Assembly: GCF_001665625.1 (NCBI RefSeq)
Contig: NZ_LZSY01000116.1
Coordinates: 62,001-126,000, forward strand
Origin: Mycolicibacterium peregrinum
GTDB lineage: Bacteria > Actinomycetota > Actinomycetes > Mycobacteriales > Mycobacteriaceae
Length of the DNA: 64,000 nucleotides
Direction: 5' to 3'
The notes under the pieces were generated by a model. That model ran no database searches. It worked only from the letters and a program-made list of their open reading frames with translations, and was not told where the DNA came from. Positions 33,773 to 42,993 of the stretch are shown here, in pieces; the first letter of the stretch is position 1; each line of letters begins with the position of its first letter. The position numbers were made by a program, and so were the translations under genes.

Positions 33773-34450
33773 TCAGTCCAGTTGGGTTGTGCCGTCGTTG
33801 ACGACGCGGCCGGCCAAACGGACCCAGCCTTCCGGACTCCAGCGGGTCTCGATCACCGAACCTTTCCCCTGGATGATCGTGAGGTCCCGGCTGAGATAGT
33901 CGGTCATCCGCACCGCCGCCGACCCCGTGGCCTCGTCTTCGGGAATCCCCAGGTGTGAGGCGAACGACCGGGATCGCAACGTGCCGCGCGCTTCGTCGCT
34001 CCAGGCCCACAGGTAGGCATCATCGAAATCGTCGGGGTCTGCGGCGAGCACCTCGTCGACCGTGGCCAGGTCGTAGATGGCGAATTCCGGGGCCCATTCC
34101 GAGCGGGCATTGACAATGGCGCGATCATCCTCGTACTCGACCGGAAGAATCCCGGCGGGCACCCGCAATGTGTTGACCGGCAAGCCCTTTTCGCGCAGCC
34201 ACCACGATGCACCGACCGTTGGGTGTCCTGCGAACGGCAGCTCGGCGACCGGGGTGAAGATGTGGGCGCCGGCGGAGTTGGCGCCCGGCTGCGGAAGGTC
34301 GATGAATACCGTTTCGCTGTAACCTAATTCGGTGGCGATCCGCTGACGGTCGGTGGGGGCGACGGTGCTGTTGTCGACCACGCCGAGCGGATTGCCGTAC
34401 TTGCCGTCCGGATCGGTGAATACGCGTAACACGGTGACGTCGATGGCCAT
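33773..34450 (-). CDS. PhzF-family isomerase/epimerase (Rv2716-like)
   Basis: A 225-residue protein of the PhzF/diaminopimelate-epimerase fold: DVTVLRVFTDPDGKYGNPLGVV at the start, YSETVFIDLP, the ATGSAAVRMTDYL block (G-x-G-T-like phosphate region) near the C-terminus. It is shorter than PhzF itself (about 280). The family Glu near residue 45 (ELGYSETVF) is present. Convergent with nrdR with a 1-bp gap. Natural substrate unknown. Confidence 0.85.
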   Translation of the reverse strand: MAIDVTVLRVFTDPDGKYGNPLGVVDNSTVAPTDRQRIATELGYSETVFIDLPQPGANSAGAHIFTPVAELPFAGHPTVGASWWLREKGLPVNTLRVPAGILPVEYEDDRAIVNARSEWAPEFAIYDLATVDEVLAADPDDFDDAYLWAWSDEARGTLRSRSFASHLGIPEDEATGSAAVRMTDYLSRDLTIIQGKGSVIETRWSPEGWVRLAGRVVNDGTTQLD

Positions 34451-34527
34451 GCCCCGATGCTACGTCGCATCTCAGGGCCGCATCTCGGGCTCTTCGCGGG
34501 ACTGTCCGACCCGGCTGGGGGAGCGGG

Positions 34528-35559
34528 TCAGGTGGCGCTGCGCTCGTCGGCGTCCATTGCGTCGAGCACCGCGATCTGAGTGTCGAAGGGCCCGCTCATC
34601 GTCGCTTCTGTCCGCCCGCTGCGCAGCAGGCTGCGGAGCCGGTCCTGGTCGTACACCGACGGTTCGGTCGTGTCGATGAAGCGTTCGACCACCTCGACGA
34701 AGCGGTCGGGATCGTCGTGGAACGGAAAATGCCCGGATCCGGAGAAAATCTCCAACTGGGAACCGGGCATTGCGGCGTGTGCCATGTGGGCGTGGCTGAC
34801 GGGGATGACCGAATCGCTTTGACCCCAGATCAACTGGACCGGAACCGATTCGGTCAGGTAACAGCGGTCCAGCATCGTCACCACCTGGCCGCGCCAGTCC
34901 ACGACGGCGCGCAGGGTCCGGGCGAACGCCGACGATGCTGTCGGTTCCGGCAGATCCGCCAGGATGCGCAGCATGTCCGGGATGTCGTGGCCGAGACCGG
35001 TTGAGCCCAGTACCGTGCCCGCGGCCCGACCGGCCAGTTGTAGGGCCGGCAGCACCAGGGGCAATCGCAGCAGGGCCAGCGCCTCACTGCCCATCGGGAG
35101 GGAGGCCACCCGCAGCGCCACGTTGACATCCTTCGTGACGCCGCCGGAGCCCACGAGGATGAGCCGGTCCACCAACTGCGGGAACTGGTAGGCGAACTGC
35201 ATCGCCACGCCACCGCCCAGTGAATGACCGACCACGGTCACCCGGTCGATGTCGAGCACGCTGAGTAGGTCGCGCATGCCGTTGGCGTACGCCGCGACCG
35301 AATAGTCCGCACGCGGCTTGTCGGAGCTGCCGTGGCCGAGCAGATCGGGGGCGATCACGGTGAACCGTTGGGCCAGCGCCGATTGCACGGTGTGCCAGGT
35401 GGTGGAGTTGTCGCCGATGCCGTGGATCAGCAGGATCGCCGGCCCGGATCCGGCCACGCGGAAGGCCCGTCGGTATCCGTGGATCGTGCGGTACTCGAGC
35501 GTCGGTGTGAGCTCGCGAACGGTCCGCAGATGGGGTTTGCGTTCGGTCATGCTGGTCAA
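34528..35559 (-). CDS. Alpha/beta hydrolase (Rv2715-like)
   Basis: A 343-residue hydrolase of the epoxide-hydrolase/haloperoxidase type. Oxyanion HGIG, nucleophile elbow GHSLGG, acid in LIWGQSDSVIP, catalytic His in GSGHFPFHDDPDRF. The core is extended by about 60 residues after the last His (RSLLRSGRTEATMSGPF). Start ATG at 35559 or 35550. It is followed by a 77-bp gap before the PhzF gene and is 27 bp past the PAC2 gene, so a two-gene operon with it is likely. Confidence 0.87.
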   Translation of the reverse strand: MTSMTERKPHLRTVRELTPTLEYRTIHGYRRAFRVAGSGPAILLIHGIGDNSTTWHTVQSALAQRFTVIAPDLLGHGSSDKPRADYSVAAYANGMRDLLSVLDIDRVTVVGHSLGGGVAMQFAYQFPQLVDRLILVGSGGVTKDVNVALRVASLPMGSEALALLRLPLVLPALQLAGRAAGTVLGSTGLGHDIPDMLRILADLPEPTASSAFARTLRAVVDWRGQVVTMLDRCYLTESVPVQLIWGQSDSVIPVSHAHMAHAAMPGSQLEIFSGSGHFPFHDDPDRFVEVVERFIDTTEPSVYDQDRLRSLLRSGRTEATMSGPFDTQIAVLDAMDADERSAT

Positions 35560-35586
35560 CCTCGCCCTCGGCCCGGCGTCGGGCTG

Positions 35587-36612
35587 TTATGAGTGGTTGT
35601 CGCCGTTCGGGAAGCCGTCGCCGAAGCCGTCCCGTCCGTCTTTGTACCTGTCGTCTTTGTGCTTGTCACCGGTCTGCTGGGCGAGGAACCGTTCGAACTC
35701 GGCTCCCAGCTCGTCACCGCTGGGCAGTTCCTCGTCACGCGCCAGCAGAGACCGATTCTCCTGTGCGGCAACGAACGCATCGTACTGGCGCTCCAACCCG
35801 GTCACCACCTGAGCCACCTCGTCGCTGGCCTCTACCTGCTCGTTGATCTTGCTGTAGACCTCGGCTCCGGCCTCGGAAAGTTTCTCCAACGGCAGTTGTA
35901 GCGAACCGGTCCGGGCCACCTCGGCCAGCAGCGCCTCGGCAGCCGGTGGGTAGGCCGTCTGGGCCAGGTAGTGCGGGACGTGCACGGTGTACCCCACCAC
36001 CTCGTGCCCATGCTGGGCCATGCGGAACTCCAACAGGTTGGAGACGCTGGCCGGGACCTGGACTTCGCCGACCCACGGGGTGTGGTCGGCGATCAGCTCC
36101 TTGTCGTTCGCGTGCGCGGTGAGCATGACGGGGCGCGTGTGGGGCACCGCCATCGGGATGGTGCCGAGGCCGATCACCCGGCGGACCCCGAGCTGTTCGG
36201 CGAGCAGCCGCACCGCGGTGATGAACCGCTCCCACCGCAGGTCCGGCTCCAGGCCGGCCAGCAGCAGGAACGGCGTGCCCACGCCGTCGTGCAGCGCGTA
36301 CAGGTTCAGCTCGGGTTCCTCGTAGCTGGTGAAGTGGTCGGTCTTGAATGTCATCAGCGGCCGGCGCGACCGGTAGTCGAGCAGCTCGTCGATGGCGAAA
36401 GAGGCCACCAGCTCGGTGTCGAGCGTGTCCTTGAGATGCTCGGCGGCCAGGCGGATCGCGTGGCCGGCATCGGAGAACCCCTCCAGCGCATGGATCAGCA
36501 CCGGGCCGCGTCCATCCGAAGACGACAACTGCGGGGCCGGGAACTCAAGCTCGTACATGCCGCTCTGGTCGGGCTGGTAGTGCTGATCGGGGGTGTCGCT
36601 GGTGTCGGTCAT
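35587..36612 (-). CDS. PAC2-family protein (Rv2714-like)
   Basis: A 341-residue protein of the PAC2 family (proteasome assembly chaperone 2-like, DUF75). Conserved stretches: VLIHALEGFSDAGHAIRLAAEHL, FLLLAGLEPDLRWERF, VGLGTIPMAVPHTRPV, VPHYLAQTAYPPAAEALLAEVA. Actinobacteria have a 20S proteasome, but a proteasome-chaperone role for bacterial PAC2 is not shown. The C-terminal 30 residues are charged (KHKDDRYKDGRDGF). The ATG at 36612 is chosen over the earlier ATG 36681. Confidence 0.88.
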   Translation of the reverse strand: MTDTSDTPDQHYQPDQSGMYELEFPAPQLSSSDGRGPVLIHALEGFSDAGHAIRLAAEHLKDTLDTELVASFAIDELLDYRSRRPLMTFKTDHFTSYEEPELNLYALHDGVGTPFLLLAGLEPDLRWERFITAVRLLAEQLGVRRVIGLGTIPMAVPHTRPVMLTAHANDKELIADHTPWVGEVQVPASVSNLLEFRMAQHGHEVVGYTVHVPHYLAQTAYPPAAEALLAEVARTGSLQLPLEKLSEAGAEVYSKINEQVEASDEVAQVVTGLERQYDAFVAAQENRSLLARDEELPSGDELGAEFERFLAQQTGDKHKDDRYKDGRDGFGDGFPNGDNHS

Positions 36613-36780
36613 CTCGCTTCGTCTCCTCGCTGCGGTAGGACGCTGTGACGGCCCACCGCCGTATCTTCCAGTGTCCCGCATACCCGTACTGCGGGTTCGT
36701 TCCGCCCCGCATGTGCGTTCGAACGCGCCCGGCTGGTGGTCGCATTCCGGCAGTTCTCCGCGCGATCAGGCAAAATCGTG

Positions 36781-37608
36781 ATGATGCGCGTGACCCGGAT
36801 GGCGAAGTTCACAGTCGCGGCTGCCCTGACGGCGGCCGGGGCGGCGGCGTGCACCGTTCCGGGCCCCACCGCCGGTGGCGCGGCAGCCAACCTCACGACC
36901 GTCCCCCCGAGCAGCACGCCGGCTGCGGCCAGCGCGTTGTCGCAGGCCGGGGTCGAGTCGGTGACGCCGGATCGTCGGGTGGGGGCGCTTTTCCTGGGCG
37001 ATACCACGACGCACACCTGTAGCGGGTCGGTGCTGGCCACCCCGACGGCGGACCTCATCCTGACGGCCGCGCATTGCCTACTCGACGGTGTCGACACCAC
37101 GTTCGTCCCAGGTTTCGGCGCGGGCGCCGGTGACACCTGGCACGTGAGCAGCGTGTATCTGGACTCGCGCTGGCTCGCCAACCAGGATCCTCAGGCCGAC
37201 TATGCGATCGTGCGGGTGACCGGGGATTCCACCGCCAGGCTGCTGGCCGAGTCCGGCGGCGGGCTGACCCTGGGGTCGGCGCCGGCGGCGGGAAGCCCGG
37301 TGACGGTGACCGGTTACCCGATGGGTGAGGGCGGCAGTCCGATGGCGTGCCGAGGCGCGACCGAGTCGTCACTGCAGGGATTCCCGGCCCTGGCCTGTGC
37401 GGGCGTGACCGATGGTTTCAGCGGTGCCCCGTGGGTTTCGGGATCGACGGTGACCGGGTTGGTCGGCGGACTCGACGGCGGCGGCTGCGACGACGACGTG
37501 TCCTACTCACCGCGCTTCGATGACCGGATCGCGCGTCTGCTCGTCCGCGCTGAGGCCGACGGCCCCGGCGACGCCGCGCCCGCGGCACTCGAATCGGACT
37601 GTCAGTAG
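36781..37608 (+). CDS. Secreted trypsin-like serine protease
   Basis: A 275-residue exported protease. A signal peptide with a possible lipobox (AAAC, Cys24) is followed by a Thr/Pro/Ala-rich linker and a chymotrypsin-type domain. The triad is visible: His98 in LTAAHC, Asp140 in DYAIV, Ser214 in GFSGAPW. Cys pairs (HTCSGS...AHC; MACRG...ALACAG; GGGCDD) suggest disulfides. ATGs at 36781 and 36784 are both usable. It ends inside the sthA 3' end by 7 nt. I recall no counterpart at this place in M. tuberculosis, so it may be an insertion. Confidence 0.82.
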   Translation: MMRVTRMAKFTVAAALTAAGAAACTVPGPTAGGAAANLTTVPPSSTPAAASALSQAGVESVTPDRRVGALFLGDTTTHTCSGSVLATPTADLILTAAHCLLDGVDTTFVPGFGAGAGDTWHVSSVYLDSRWLANQDPQADYAIVRVTGDSTARLLAESGGGLTLGSAPAAGSPVTVTGYPMGEGGSPMACRGATESSLQGFPALACAGVTDGFSGAPWVSGSTVTGLVGGLDGGGCDDDVSYSPRFDDRIARLLVRAEADGPGDAAPAALESDCQ

Positions 37609-39017
37609 CGGAACTGGTTGAGCGCGCGCAGTTTGTTCATCACGTCGAGCGCCGCGACCTTGTAGGCCTCCGAGAACGTCGGATAGTTGAACACCGCGTC
37701 GACGAGGTAATCGACGGTGCCGCCGCAACCCATCACGGCCTGTCCGATGTGGACCATCTCGGTGGCGTTGGTACCGAAGATGTGCACCCCCAGTAGCCGC
37801 AGATCCTCGGTGGACACGAGCAGTTTCAGCATCCCGTAGGAATCACCGGCGATCTGCCCGCGCGCCAGTTCGCGATACCGGGATACGCCGACCTCATACG
37901 GAATCGAATCCTTGGTCAGATCGACCTCGGTGGCCCCGACGAACGACACCTCAGGAATCGAGTAGATGCCGATCGGCTGCAGGCTCATCATGGCCTTGGT
38001 GGGTTCGCCGAAGGCGTGGTAGGCGGCCAACCGTCCCTGCTCCATGGACGTCGCGGCCAGCGCCGGGAATCCGATGACGTCGCCGACCGCGTAGATGTGG
38101 TCCACCTTGGTGGTGAAGTTGTCGTCGACGTAGATGCGGCCGCGGGAGTCTGCCTCCAGGCCGGCGTTCGCCAGATCGAGGTGATCGGTCTGGCCCTGGC
38201 GTCCGGCCGAGTACATCACGGTCTCGGCCGGGATCTGCTTGCCACTGGCCAGGGTGGTCACCGTGCCCGAAGTGCCGATGTCGACGGCGGTCACCTCTTC
38301 GCCGAACCGGAACGTCACCGCGAGGTCGCGGAGGTGGAAGCGCAGCGACTCGATGATCTCGGGATCGCAGAACTCCAGCATGTCGGCGCGTTTCTCCACC
38401 ACGGTGACCTTGGTGCCCAGCGCGGCGAACATCGAGGCGTACTCGATGCCGATGACCCCGGCGCCGACCACCACCATCGAGGTGGGCAGGGTCGCGAGAT
38501 TGAGGATGCCGTCGGAATCGAGCACGCGTGCCTCGTCGAACGTGACCCCGGCCGGCCGTGCCGGTTTTGTCCCGGTGGCGATCACGATGAAACGGCCACG
38601 GACAGTGACCAATTCAGCGCGGGTGGGATCCTCGACGAGGATCGTGTGCTCGTCGGAGAATCGGCCGTGCCCGGTGTACAGCTCGATGCGGTTGCGCATC
38701 AGCTGGGACCGTACGACATCGATCTCCTTGCCGATGACGTGCTGGGTGCGTGACAGCAGATCGGCGGGGGTGATCTTCTCCTTGACGCGGTAGCTCGCGC
38801 CGTAGAGTTCGCGCTGGCTCATGCCGGTCAGGTAGACGACAGCCTCACGCAACGTCTTGGACGGAATGGTGCCGGTGTTGACGCAGACTCCGCCGAGCAT
38901 CATTCCCCGCTCGATCACCGCAACCGTCTTGCCGAGTTTCGCCGCGGCGATGGCGGCGCGTTGGCCCCCGGGACCCGAACCGATGACGACGAGGTCATAC
39001 TCCTGCATCGAACCCAT
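37602..39017 (-). CDS. sthA: Soluble pyridine nucleotide transhydrogenase SthA
   Basis: A 471-residue flavoprotein that interconverts NADH/NADP and NADPH/NAD. FAD site GSGPGGQRAA at the N-terminus; NAD(P) site VVVGAGVIGIEYAS near 183. The usual disulfide C-x4-C is degenerate (Cys45 then Thr50 in CVNTGT), as in Rv2713 and E. coli SthA, so it cannot act as a disulfide reductase. It overlaps the protease gene by 7 bp, convergent. The GSG and ATG start is fixed by MGSMQEYDLVVIG; an internal ATG at 39008 is possible. Confidence 0.92.
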   Translation of the reverse strand: MGSMQEYDLVVIGSGPGGQRAAIAAAKLGKTVAVIERGMMLGGVCVNTGTIPSKTLREAVVYLTGMSQRELYGASYRVKEKITPADLLSRTQHVIGKEIDVVRSQLMRNRIELYTGHGRFSDEHTILVEDPTRAELVTVRGRFIVIATGTKPARPAGVTFDEARVLDSDGILNLATLPTSMVVVGAGVIGIEYASMFAALGTKVTVVEKRADMLEFCDPEIIESLRFHLRDLAVTFRFGEEVTAVDIGTSGTVTTLASGKQIPAETVMYSAGRQGQTDHLDLANAGLEADSRGRIYVDDNFTTKVDHIYAVGDVIGFPALAATSMEQGRLAAYHAFGEPTKAMMSLQPIGIYSIPEVSFVGATEVDLTKDSIPYEVGVSRYRELARGQIAGDSYGMLKLLVSTEDLRLLGVHIFGTNATEMVHIGQAVMGCGGTVDYLVDAVFNYPTFSEAYKVAALDVMNKLRALNQFRY

Positions 39018-39179
39018 GGGTCAACTGTCTACGCGGGGTGGCCGAACCGGCGCATGTGGCTGCCGCCGAATACCGAGTGAACAAACGGGTTATCCCCAGC
39101 GCAGCGTCCATCCCCAACCGGGCGTGGGCGCCCGGTTCGTGCGGCGGCCCGTGACGGCGCTGGTTGGCACGGTCGGGCC

Positions 39180-40247
39180 ATGACTACACCATCGCCCTCC
39201 TCGCCCGAGTTCGACTTCCACCTCAACCGCCCCGGTGCGCTGATCGCCGCGCTGCCCGCGGTGCTCGGCTTCGTCCCGCACCGCAGCCTCGTGCTCGTCA
39301 CCATCGACCGGGGCGAGTTGGGCTGCGTCATGCGCGCCGATCTGGCCGATGACATGTCCGGCCGCGTCGCGCACCTGGTTGACCTCGCGGCGAAAGCCGG
39401 CGCGGACGCCGTGATCGCTGTGGTCGTGGACGACCACAGCCGGGACTGCCTGGCGTGCGATGACCGCTACCGCGACCTCGCGGCGGAGCTGGACGAGGCG
39501 CTGGGTGCGGACGGAATCGAGCTCTACGCCGCGCATGTGGTGGACAAGGTGGCCGCCGGGGGGTTCTGGCACTGCGCCGACGGTTGTGGCGCAGAGGGAT
39601 ACGTGGACGACCCGGGCGCGTCACCACTGGCGGCAGCCGCGGTGCTCGACGGTCGGCGCCTCTATGGCAGCCGTGACGAGCTACTTCGGGTGATCCGGCC
39701 GGACCCCGTGGCCGCCGCGTCGATGAAACGGCCATTGGAGCTCGCGGCGCAGCGGCCGGGACGCCCGGACGCCCGGCCCGACGACGAGGTGCGTGGGGAC
39801 GTCGAGGCCGCGATGCGGGCAGCGGTGCAGTTGGCCGAGGGCGACGCGCCCGGCAGCACCGAGTTGGCGCGGTTGGCCGTCGGGTTGGCCGATCCGAGGG
39901 TCCGCGACACGCTCTATGCGCTGGCGGTCGGGGAGTGCGCGGAGCAGGCCGAAGCGTTGTGGGCGCTGTTGGCCCGCAATCTGCCCGATCCCTGGCGCGC
40001 CGAAGCGCTTGTTCTGCTGGCCTTCTCGGCGTATGCGCGGGGGGACGGGCCGCTGGCCGGGGCATCGCTCGATGCCGCGCTGGACGCACGGCCGACGCAC
40101 CGGATGGCGGGCATGCTCGATACCGCGCTACAAGCGGGCATGCGGCCGGAGCGCATCCGGGAGCTGGCGGTCACCGGTTATCGGCTGGCCGAACAGCTCG
40201 GCGTACAACTGCCGCCGCGGCGGACGTGGCGCCGCAGGGCCGGTTGA
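39180..40247 (+). CDS. DUF4192 protein (Rv2712c-like)
   Basis: A 355-residue protein with a DUF4192 domain: RPGALIAALPAVLGFVPHRSLVLVTID, LACDDRYRDLAAELDEAL, a conserved Trp-containing block (FWHCADGC), and a helical, Ala-rich C-terminal half. Function is unknown. It is convergent with ideR, 4 bp apart. The 162-bp gap between sthA and this gene contains no recognised motif. Confidence 0.82.
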   Translation: MTTPSPSSPEFDFHLNRPGALIAALPAVLGFVPHRSLVLVTIDRGELGCVMRADLADDMSGRVAHLVDLAAKAGADAVIAVVVDDHSRDCLACDDRYRDLAAELDEALGADGIELYAAHVVDKVAAGGFWHCADGCGAEGYVDDPGASPLAAAAVLDGRRLYGSRDELLRVIRPDPVAAASMKRPLELAAQRPGRPDARPDDEVRGDVEAAMRAAVQLAEGDAPGSTELARLAVGLADPRVRDTLYALAVGECAEQAEALWALLARNLPDPWRAEALVLLAFSAYARGDGPLAGASLDAALDARPTHRMAGMLDTALQAGMRPERIRELAVTGYRLAEQLGVQLPPRRTWRRRAG

Positions 40248-40251
40248 GTGG

Positions 40252-40941
40252 CTAGACCTTCTCCACGCGGACCGCGTGGGCCATGTGATGGGGCAACTCG
40301 ACCTGCTCGTGCCCCGGGATCACGATCATCACGCCGCCGTGATCGTTGGCCTCGACGGTGACCCTCGCATTCGGCACCACGCCGGCATCCTTGAGTCGAC
40401 CGATGAGTTCGGTGTCGCCCTGAACATGTTCGGTGAGTTGGCGGACCACCACGGCAACCGGCAACCCGACCGGAAGTTCGGTGAGCCGGACCAGGCTGAC
40501 ATCGTCGTAGCCCGTCGCGCCGACACCGAGGTCGGACAGCCCCGGGATGGGATTGCCGAACGGCGAGGTCGTGGGGTTGTCGAGCACCTGCACCAGGCGC
40601 CGCTCCACGTCTTCGCTCATCACGTGCTCCCAGCGGCAGGCTTCGGCGTGGACGTCCTCCCACGGCAGCCCGATCACGTCGACGAGCAGCCTTTCGGCCA
40701 AACGGTGCTTGCGCATCACGGCAACCGCCAGAGCGCGGCCCTTGTCGGTCAGCTCCAGGTGGCGGTCGCCGGCGACGTGCAGCAAACCGTCGCGTTCCAT
40801 GCGTGACACCGTCTGGCTTACCGTCGGACCGCTTTGGTCGAGCCGTTCGGCGATGCGGGCGCGCAACGGCACCACGCCCTCTTCCTCGAGGTCGTAGATC
40901 GTCCGCAGGTACATCTCGGTGGTGTCGACCAGATCGTTCAT
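40252..40941 (-). CDS. ideR: Iron-dependent repressor IdeR
   Basis: A 229-residue DtxR-family metalloregulator that represses siderophore genes and activates bfrA/bfd when iron-loaded. Ligands of both metal sites are in place: Met10, Cys102, Glu105, His106 (site 2) and His79, Glu83, His98 (site 1). The C-terminal SH3-like domain is present. ATG at 40941 gives the M. tuberculosis length (230); the long upstream frame is spurious. It lies downstream of sigB with a hairpin between. Confidence 0.97.
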   Translation of the reverse strand: MNDLVDTTEMYLRTIYDLEEEGVVPLRARIAERLDQSGPTVSQTVSRMERDGLLHVAGDRHLELTDKGRALAVAVMRKHRLAERLLVDVIGLPWEDVHAEACRWEHVMSEDVERRLVQVLDNPTTSPFGNPIPGLSDLGVGATGYDDVSLVRLTELPVGLPVAVVVRQLTEHVQGDTELIGRLKDAGVVPNARVTVEANDHGGVMIVIPGHEQVELPHHMAHAVRVEKV

Positions 40942-41089
40942 GCGCGCCTTCCCAGCCCAAACGTCACGGCTCAGTCTACCGTTTCCGGCTCTTGAACTGC
41001 GGCGCAACATCGGGGCGTCGGGCACCTCACAGCGTGGGGCAAAACCCCAGGACATGGGGCCGGAACCGCCCGGCGAGGCCCGAAACAGC

Positions 41090-41135
41090 CCAGATGTGCG
41101 ACGTGCCCCGCCGGAAACCGACGGGGCACATCTGG
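41090..41135 (-). terminator. Hairpin after sigB
   Basis: On the minus strand CCAGAT and GTGCCCCG (read 5' from the sigB side) pair with CGGGGCAC and ATCTGG, a 14-bp stem in two blocks with a 7-nt bulge (GTCGCAC-type) and an 11-nt loop. It begins 8 bp after the sigB stop codon. Confidence 0.65.
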
Positions 41136-41143
41136 CGGAGGGA

Positions 41144-42103
41144 CTAGCTGGCGTAGGAGCGGAGTCGGTCCGCACGCTCGCCGTTGCGGAGCTTGGCCAT
41201 GACCTCACGCTCGATCTGGCGGACCCGCTCGCGGGAGAGACCGAACAGCTTGCCGATCTGATCCAGGGTGCGGGGCTGGCCGTCGTCGAGGCCGAACCGC
41301 AGCCGGATCACCTGCTGCTCACGCTCGTCGAGCGTGGCCAGCACGTGGCGGATATCGGTGTGCAGCAGTTCGGAGATGACCGCGTTCTCGGCCGACATCG
41401 CCTCGGAGTCCTCGATGAAGTCGCCCAGCGGGGCTTCCTCGTCGGTGCCGACGGGCATGTCCAGGCTCACCGGGTCGCGGCTGTGCTCCAGCAGGTCGTT
41501 GATCTTCTCGACGGGGATACCGGACTCTTCGGCCAGTTCCTCGTCGGTGGCCTCGCGGCCCAGGTTCTGGTGCATCTCGCGCTTGATCCGGGCCAGCTTG
41601 TTGACCTGCTCGACCAGGTGGACCGGGAGCCGGATGGTGCGGCTCTGGTCCGCCATCCCGCGGGTGATGGCCTGCCGGATCCACCAGGTGGCATACGTGG
41701 AGAACTTGAAGCCCTTGGTGTAGTCGAACTTCTCCATCGCGCGGATCAGGCCCAGGTTCCCTTCCTGGATCAGATCCAGCAGCGGCATGCCGCGACCGGT
41801 GTAGCGCTTGGCCAGCGACACCACCAGGCGGAGGTTGGCCTCCAACAGGTGCCGCCGTGCTGCCTCACCGTCGCGGACGACGGTGGCCAGATCACGCTTC
41901 CGGTTCTCGCCCAGGCGCTTCTTGGTGTTCAGCACGTGCTGGGCGTACAAGCCCGCCTCGATGCGCTTTGCGAGTTCTACCTCATCGGCGGCGTTGAGCA
42001 ACGCCGTTTTGCCAATGCCGTTCAGATACACGCGCACGAGGTCGGCGGCAGGGCTCTGGGCATCCAGATCACTGTCGACGCGGCTTGTGGTGGCATTTGC
42101 CAT
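41144..42103 (-). CDS. sigB: RNA polymerase sigma factor SigB
   Basis: A 319-residue primary-like sigma factor for general stress. Regions 1.2, 2 (the RPoD box DLIQEGNLGLIRAMEKFDY; GFKFSTYATWWIRQAI), 3 and 4 (QRTLDQIGKLFGLSRERVRQIE type) are all present; the N-terminal extension of SigA is missing. The ATG at 42103 has GGAGG in front; the extension to 42133 is not needed. Order ideR-sigB is as in M. tuberculosis (Rv2711, Rv2710). Confidence 0.97.
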   Translation of the reverse strand: MANATTSRVDSDLDAQSPAADLVRVYLNGIGKTALLNAADEVELAKRIEAGLYAQHVLNTKKRLGENRKRDLATVVRDGEAARRHLLEANLRLVVSLAKRYTGRGMPLLDLIQEGNLGLIRAMEKFDYTKGFKFSTYATWWIRQAITRGMADQSRTIRLPVHLVEQVNKLARIKREMHQNLGREATDEELAEESGIPVEKINDLLEHSRDPVSLDMPVGTDEEAPLGDFIEDSEAMSAENAVISELLHTDIRHVLATLDEREQQVIRLRFGLDDGQPRTLDQIGKLFGLSRERVRQIEREVMAKLRNGERADRLRSYAS

Positions 42104-42138
42104 GACGGCCTCCTGATCAGCTCGAACTGTCATGATCT

Positions 42139-42167
42139 ACAACGTCGTAGACCCCATGAGAGTTCCC
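42139..42167 (-). promoter_or_regulatory. SigE/SigH-type promoter of sigB
   Basis: On the minus strand GGGAAC (42167-42162), 17 nt, then CGTTGT (42144-42139) fits GGAAC-N16-19-CGTT of the extracytoplasmic sigma factors SigE and SigH, which drive sigB in other mycobacteria. The start codon is about 35 nt after the -10. Confidence 0.8.
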
Positions 42168-42250
42168 GCCGACCGTCGGATTCATGCCCGTTGAGCTGCG
42201 GTTTTTCCGAACCGACCTGAGAATGTCCTGAGAATGGCTAAAGAAGCCGC

Positions 42251-42679
42251 TCAGCTGGGCTCATCGCCGTCGGTCCGCGCTGCGTCCGGTTGCGGTGGCG
42301 TAAACGGCTCCTTCTGTAACGCCGGCCGCTCTGCGGTGGGGAACAGTGGGATCCGCTCGCCGCGGCCGGCATACCGCCGCGGCTCCTCGGCGCTACGCGG
42401 GGGACGGTCGTTGGCGATCAGCACGGCCATCCAGGGCAGCGGTATCGACGCCACGATGATCGCGAGCGAGATGAGCCCGTTCTGCCAGATGTTGTAGGCG
42501 ACCGCGGCGAGGATGAGCGCCGGGATGCGGAAGGCCATCAGCGTCAGATACTTGCGGACGCGTTGGCGGTGCTGCACTTCGTAGGCAGGTGCGGCTTTGG
42601 TGATGAGAACCGGGCGGGCTTCCTTGCCGAAATCGTCGCCGAAATCGTCGTCGAAACTCAGCTCGTGGCTTTGTTTCAT
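42251..42679 (-). CDS. DUF3099 small membrane protein (Rv2709-like)
   Basis: A 142-residue protein. An acidic N-terminus (DDDFGDDFGKEA), the conserved LITKAAPAYEVQHRQRVRKYL, then two hydrophobic helices (FRIPALILAAVAYNIWQN; LISLAIIVASIPLPWMAVLIAN) and a Pro-rich tail. DUF3099; function unknown. ATG at 42679. It is 147 bp upstream of sigB on the same strand. Confidence 0.87.
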   Translation of the reverse strand: MKQSHELSFDDDFGDDFGKEARPVLITKAAPAYEVQHRQRVRKYLTLMAFRIPALILAAVAYNIWQNGLISLAIIVASIPLPWMAVLIANDRPPRSAEEPRRYAGRGERIPLFPTAERPALQKEPFTPPQPDAARTDGDEPS

Positions 42680-42756
42680 ACCTCTACTGTTCCACACCCG
42701 GACCGGGTCGTGGCATGCGGATTTCCCAATGCCCCGCAGCCAGGCACAATAAAACT

Positions 42757-42993
42757 ATGCAGACCCAGACCATCGAGCGCCCGGATACCGACGAACGCGT
42801 CGACGACGGGACCGACGACGACAGCCCCAAGTTCTTCCATTACGTCAAGAAAAACAAGATCGCCGAAAGTGCGGTCATGGGCACGCATGTGGTCGCGCTG
42901 TGCGGCGAGGTGTTCCCGGTGACCAAGTCGGCCAAGCCGGGCTCTCCGGTGTGCCCGGATTGCAAGAAGATCTACGAATCGCTCAAGAAGTAG
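42757..42993 (+). CDS. DUF3039 protein, putative zinc-binding (Rv2708c-like)
   Basis: A 78-residue protein. The core KFFHYVKKNKIAESAVMGTHVVALCGEVF and PVCPDCKKIYESL carries Cys and His residues placed like a zinc ribbon (H...C...CPDC). Conserved across actinobacteria; function unknown. ATG at 42757, 77 bp divergent from DUF3099. Convergent overlap of 11 bp with the YihY gene. Confidence 0.88.
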   Translation: MQTQTIERPDTDERVDDGTDDDSPKFFHYVKKNKIAESAVMGTHVVALCGEVFPVTKSAKPGSPVCPDCKKIYESLKK

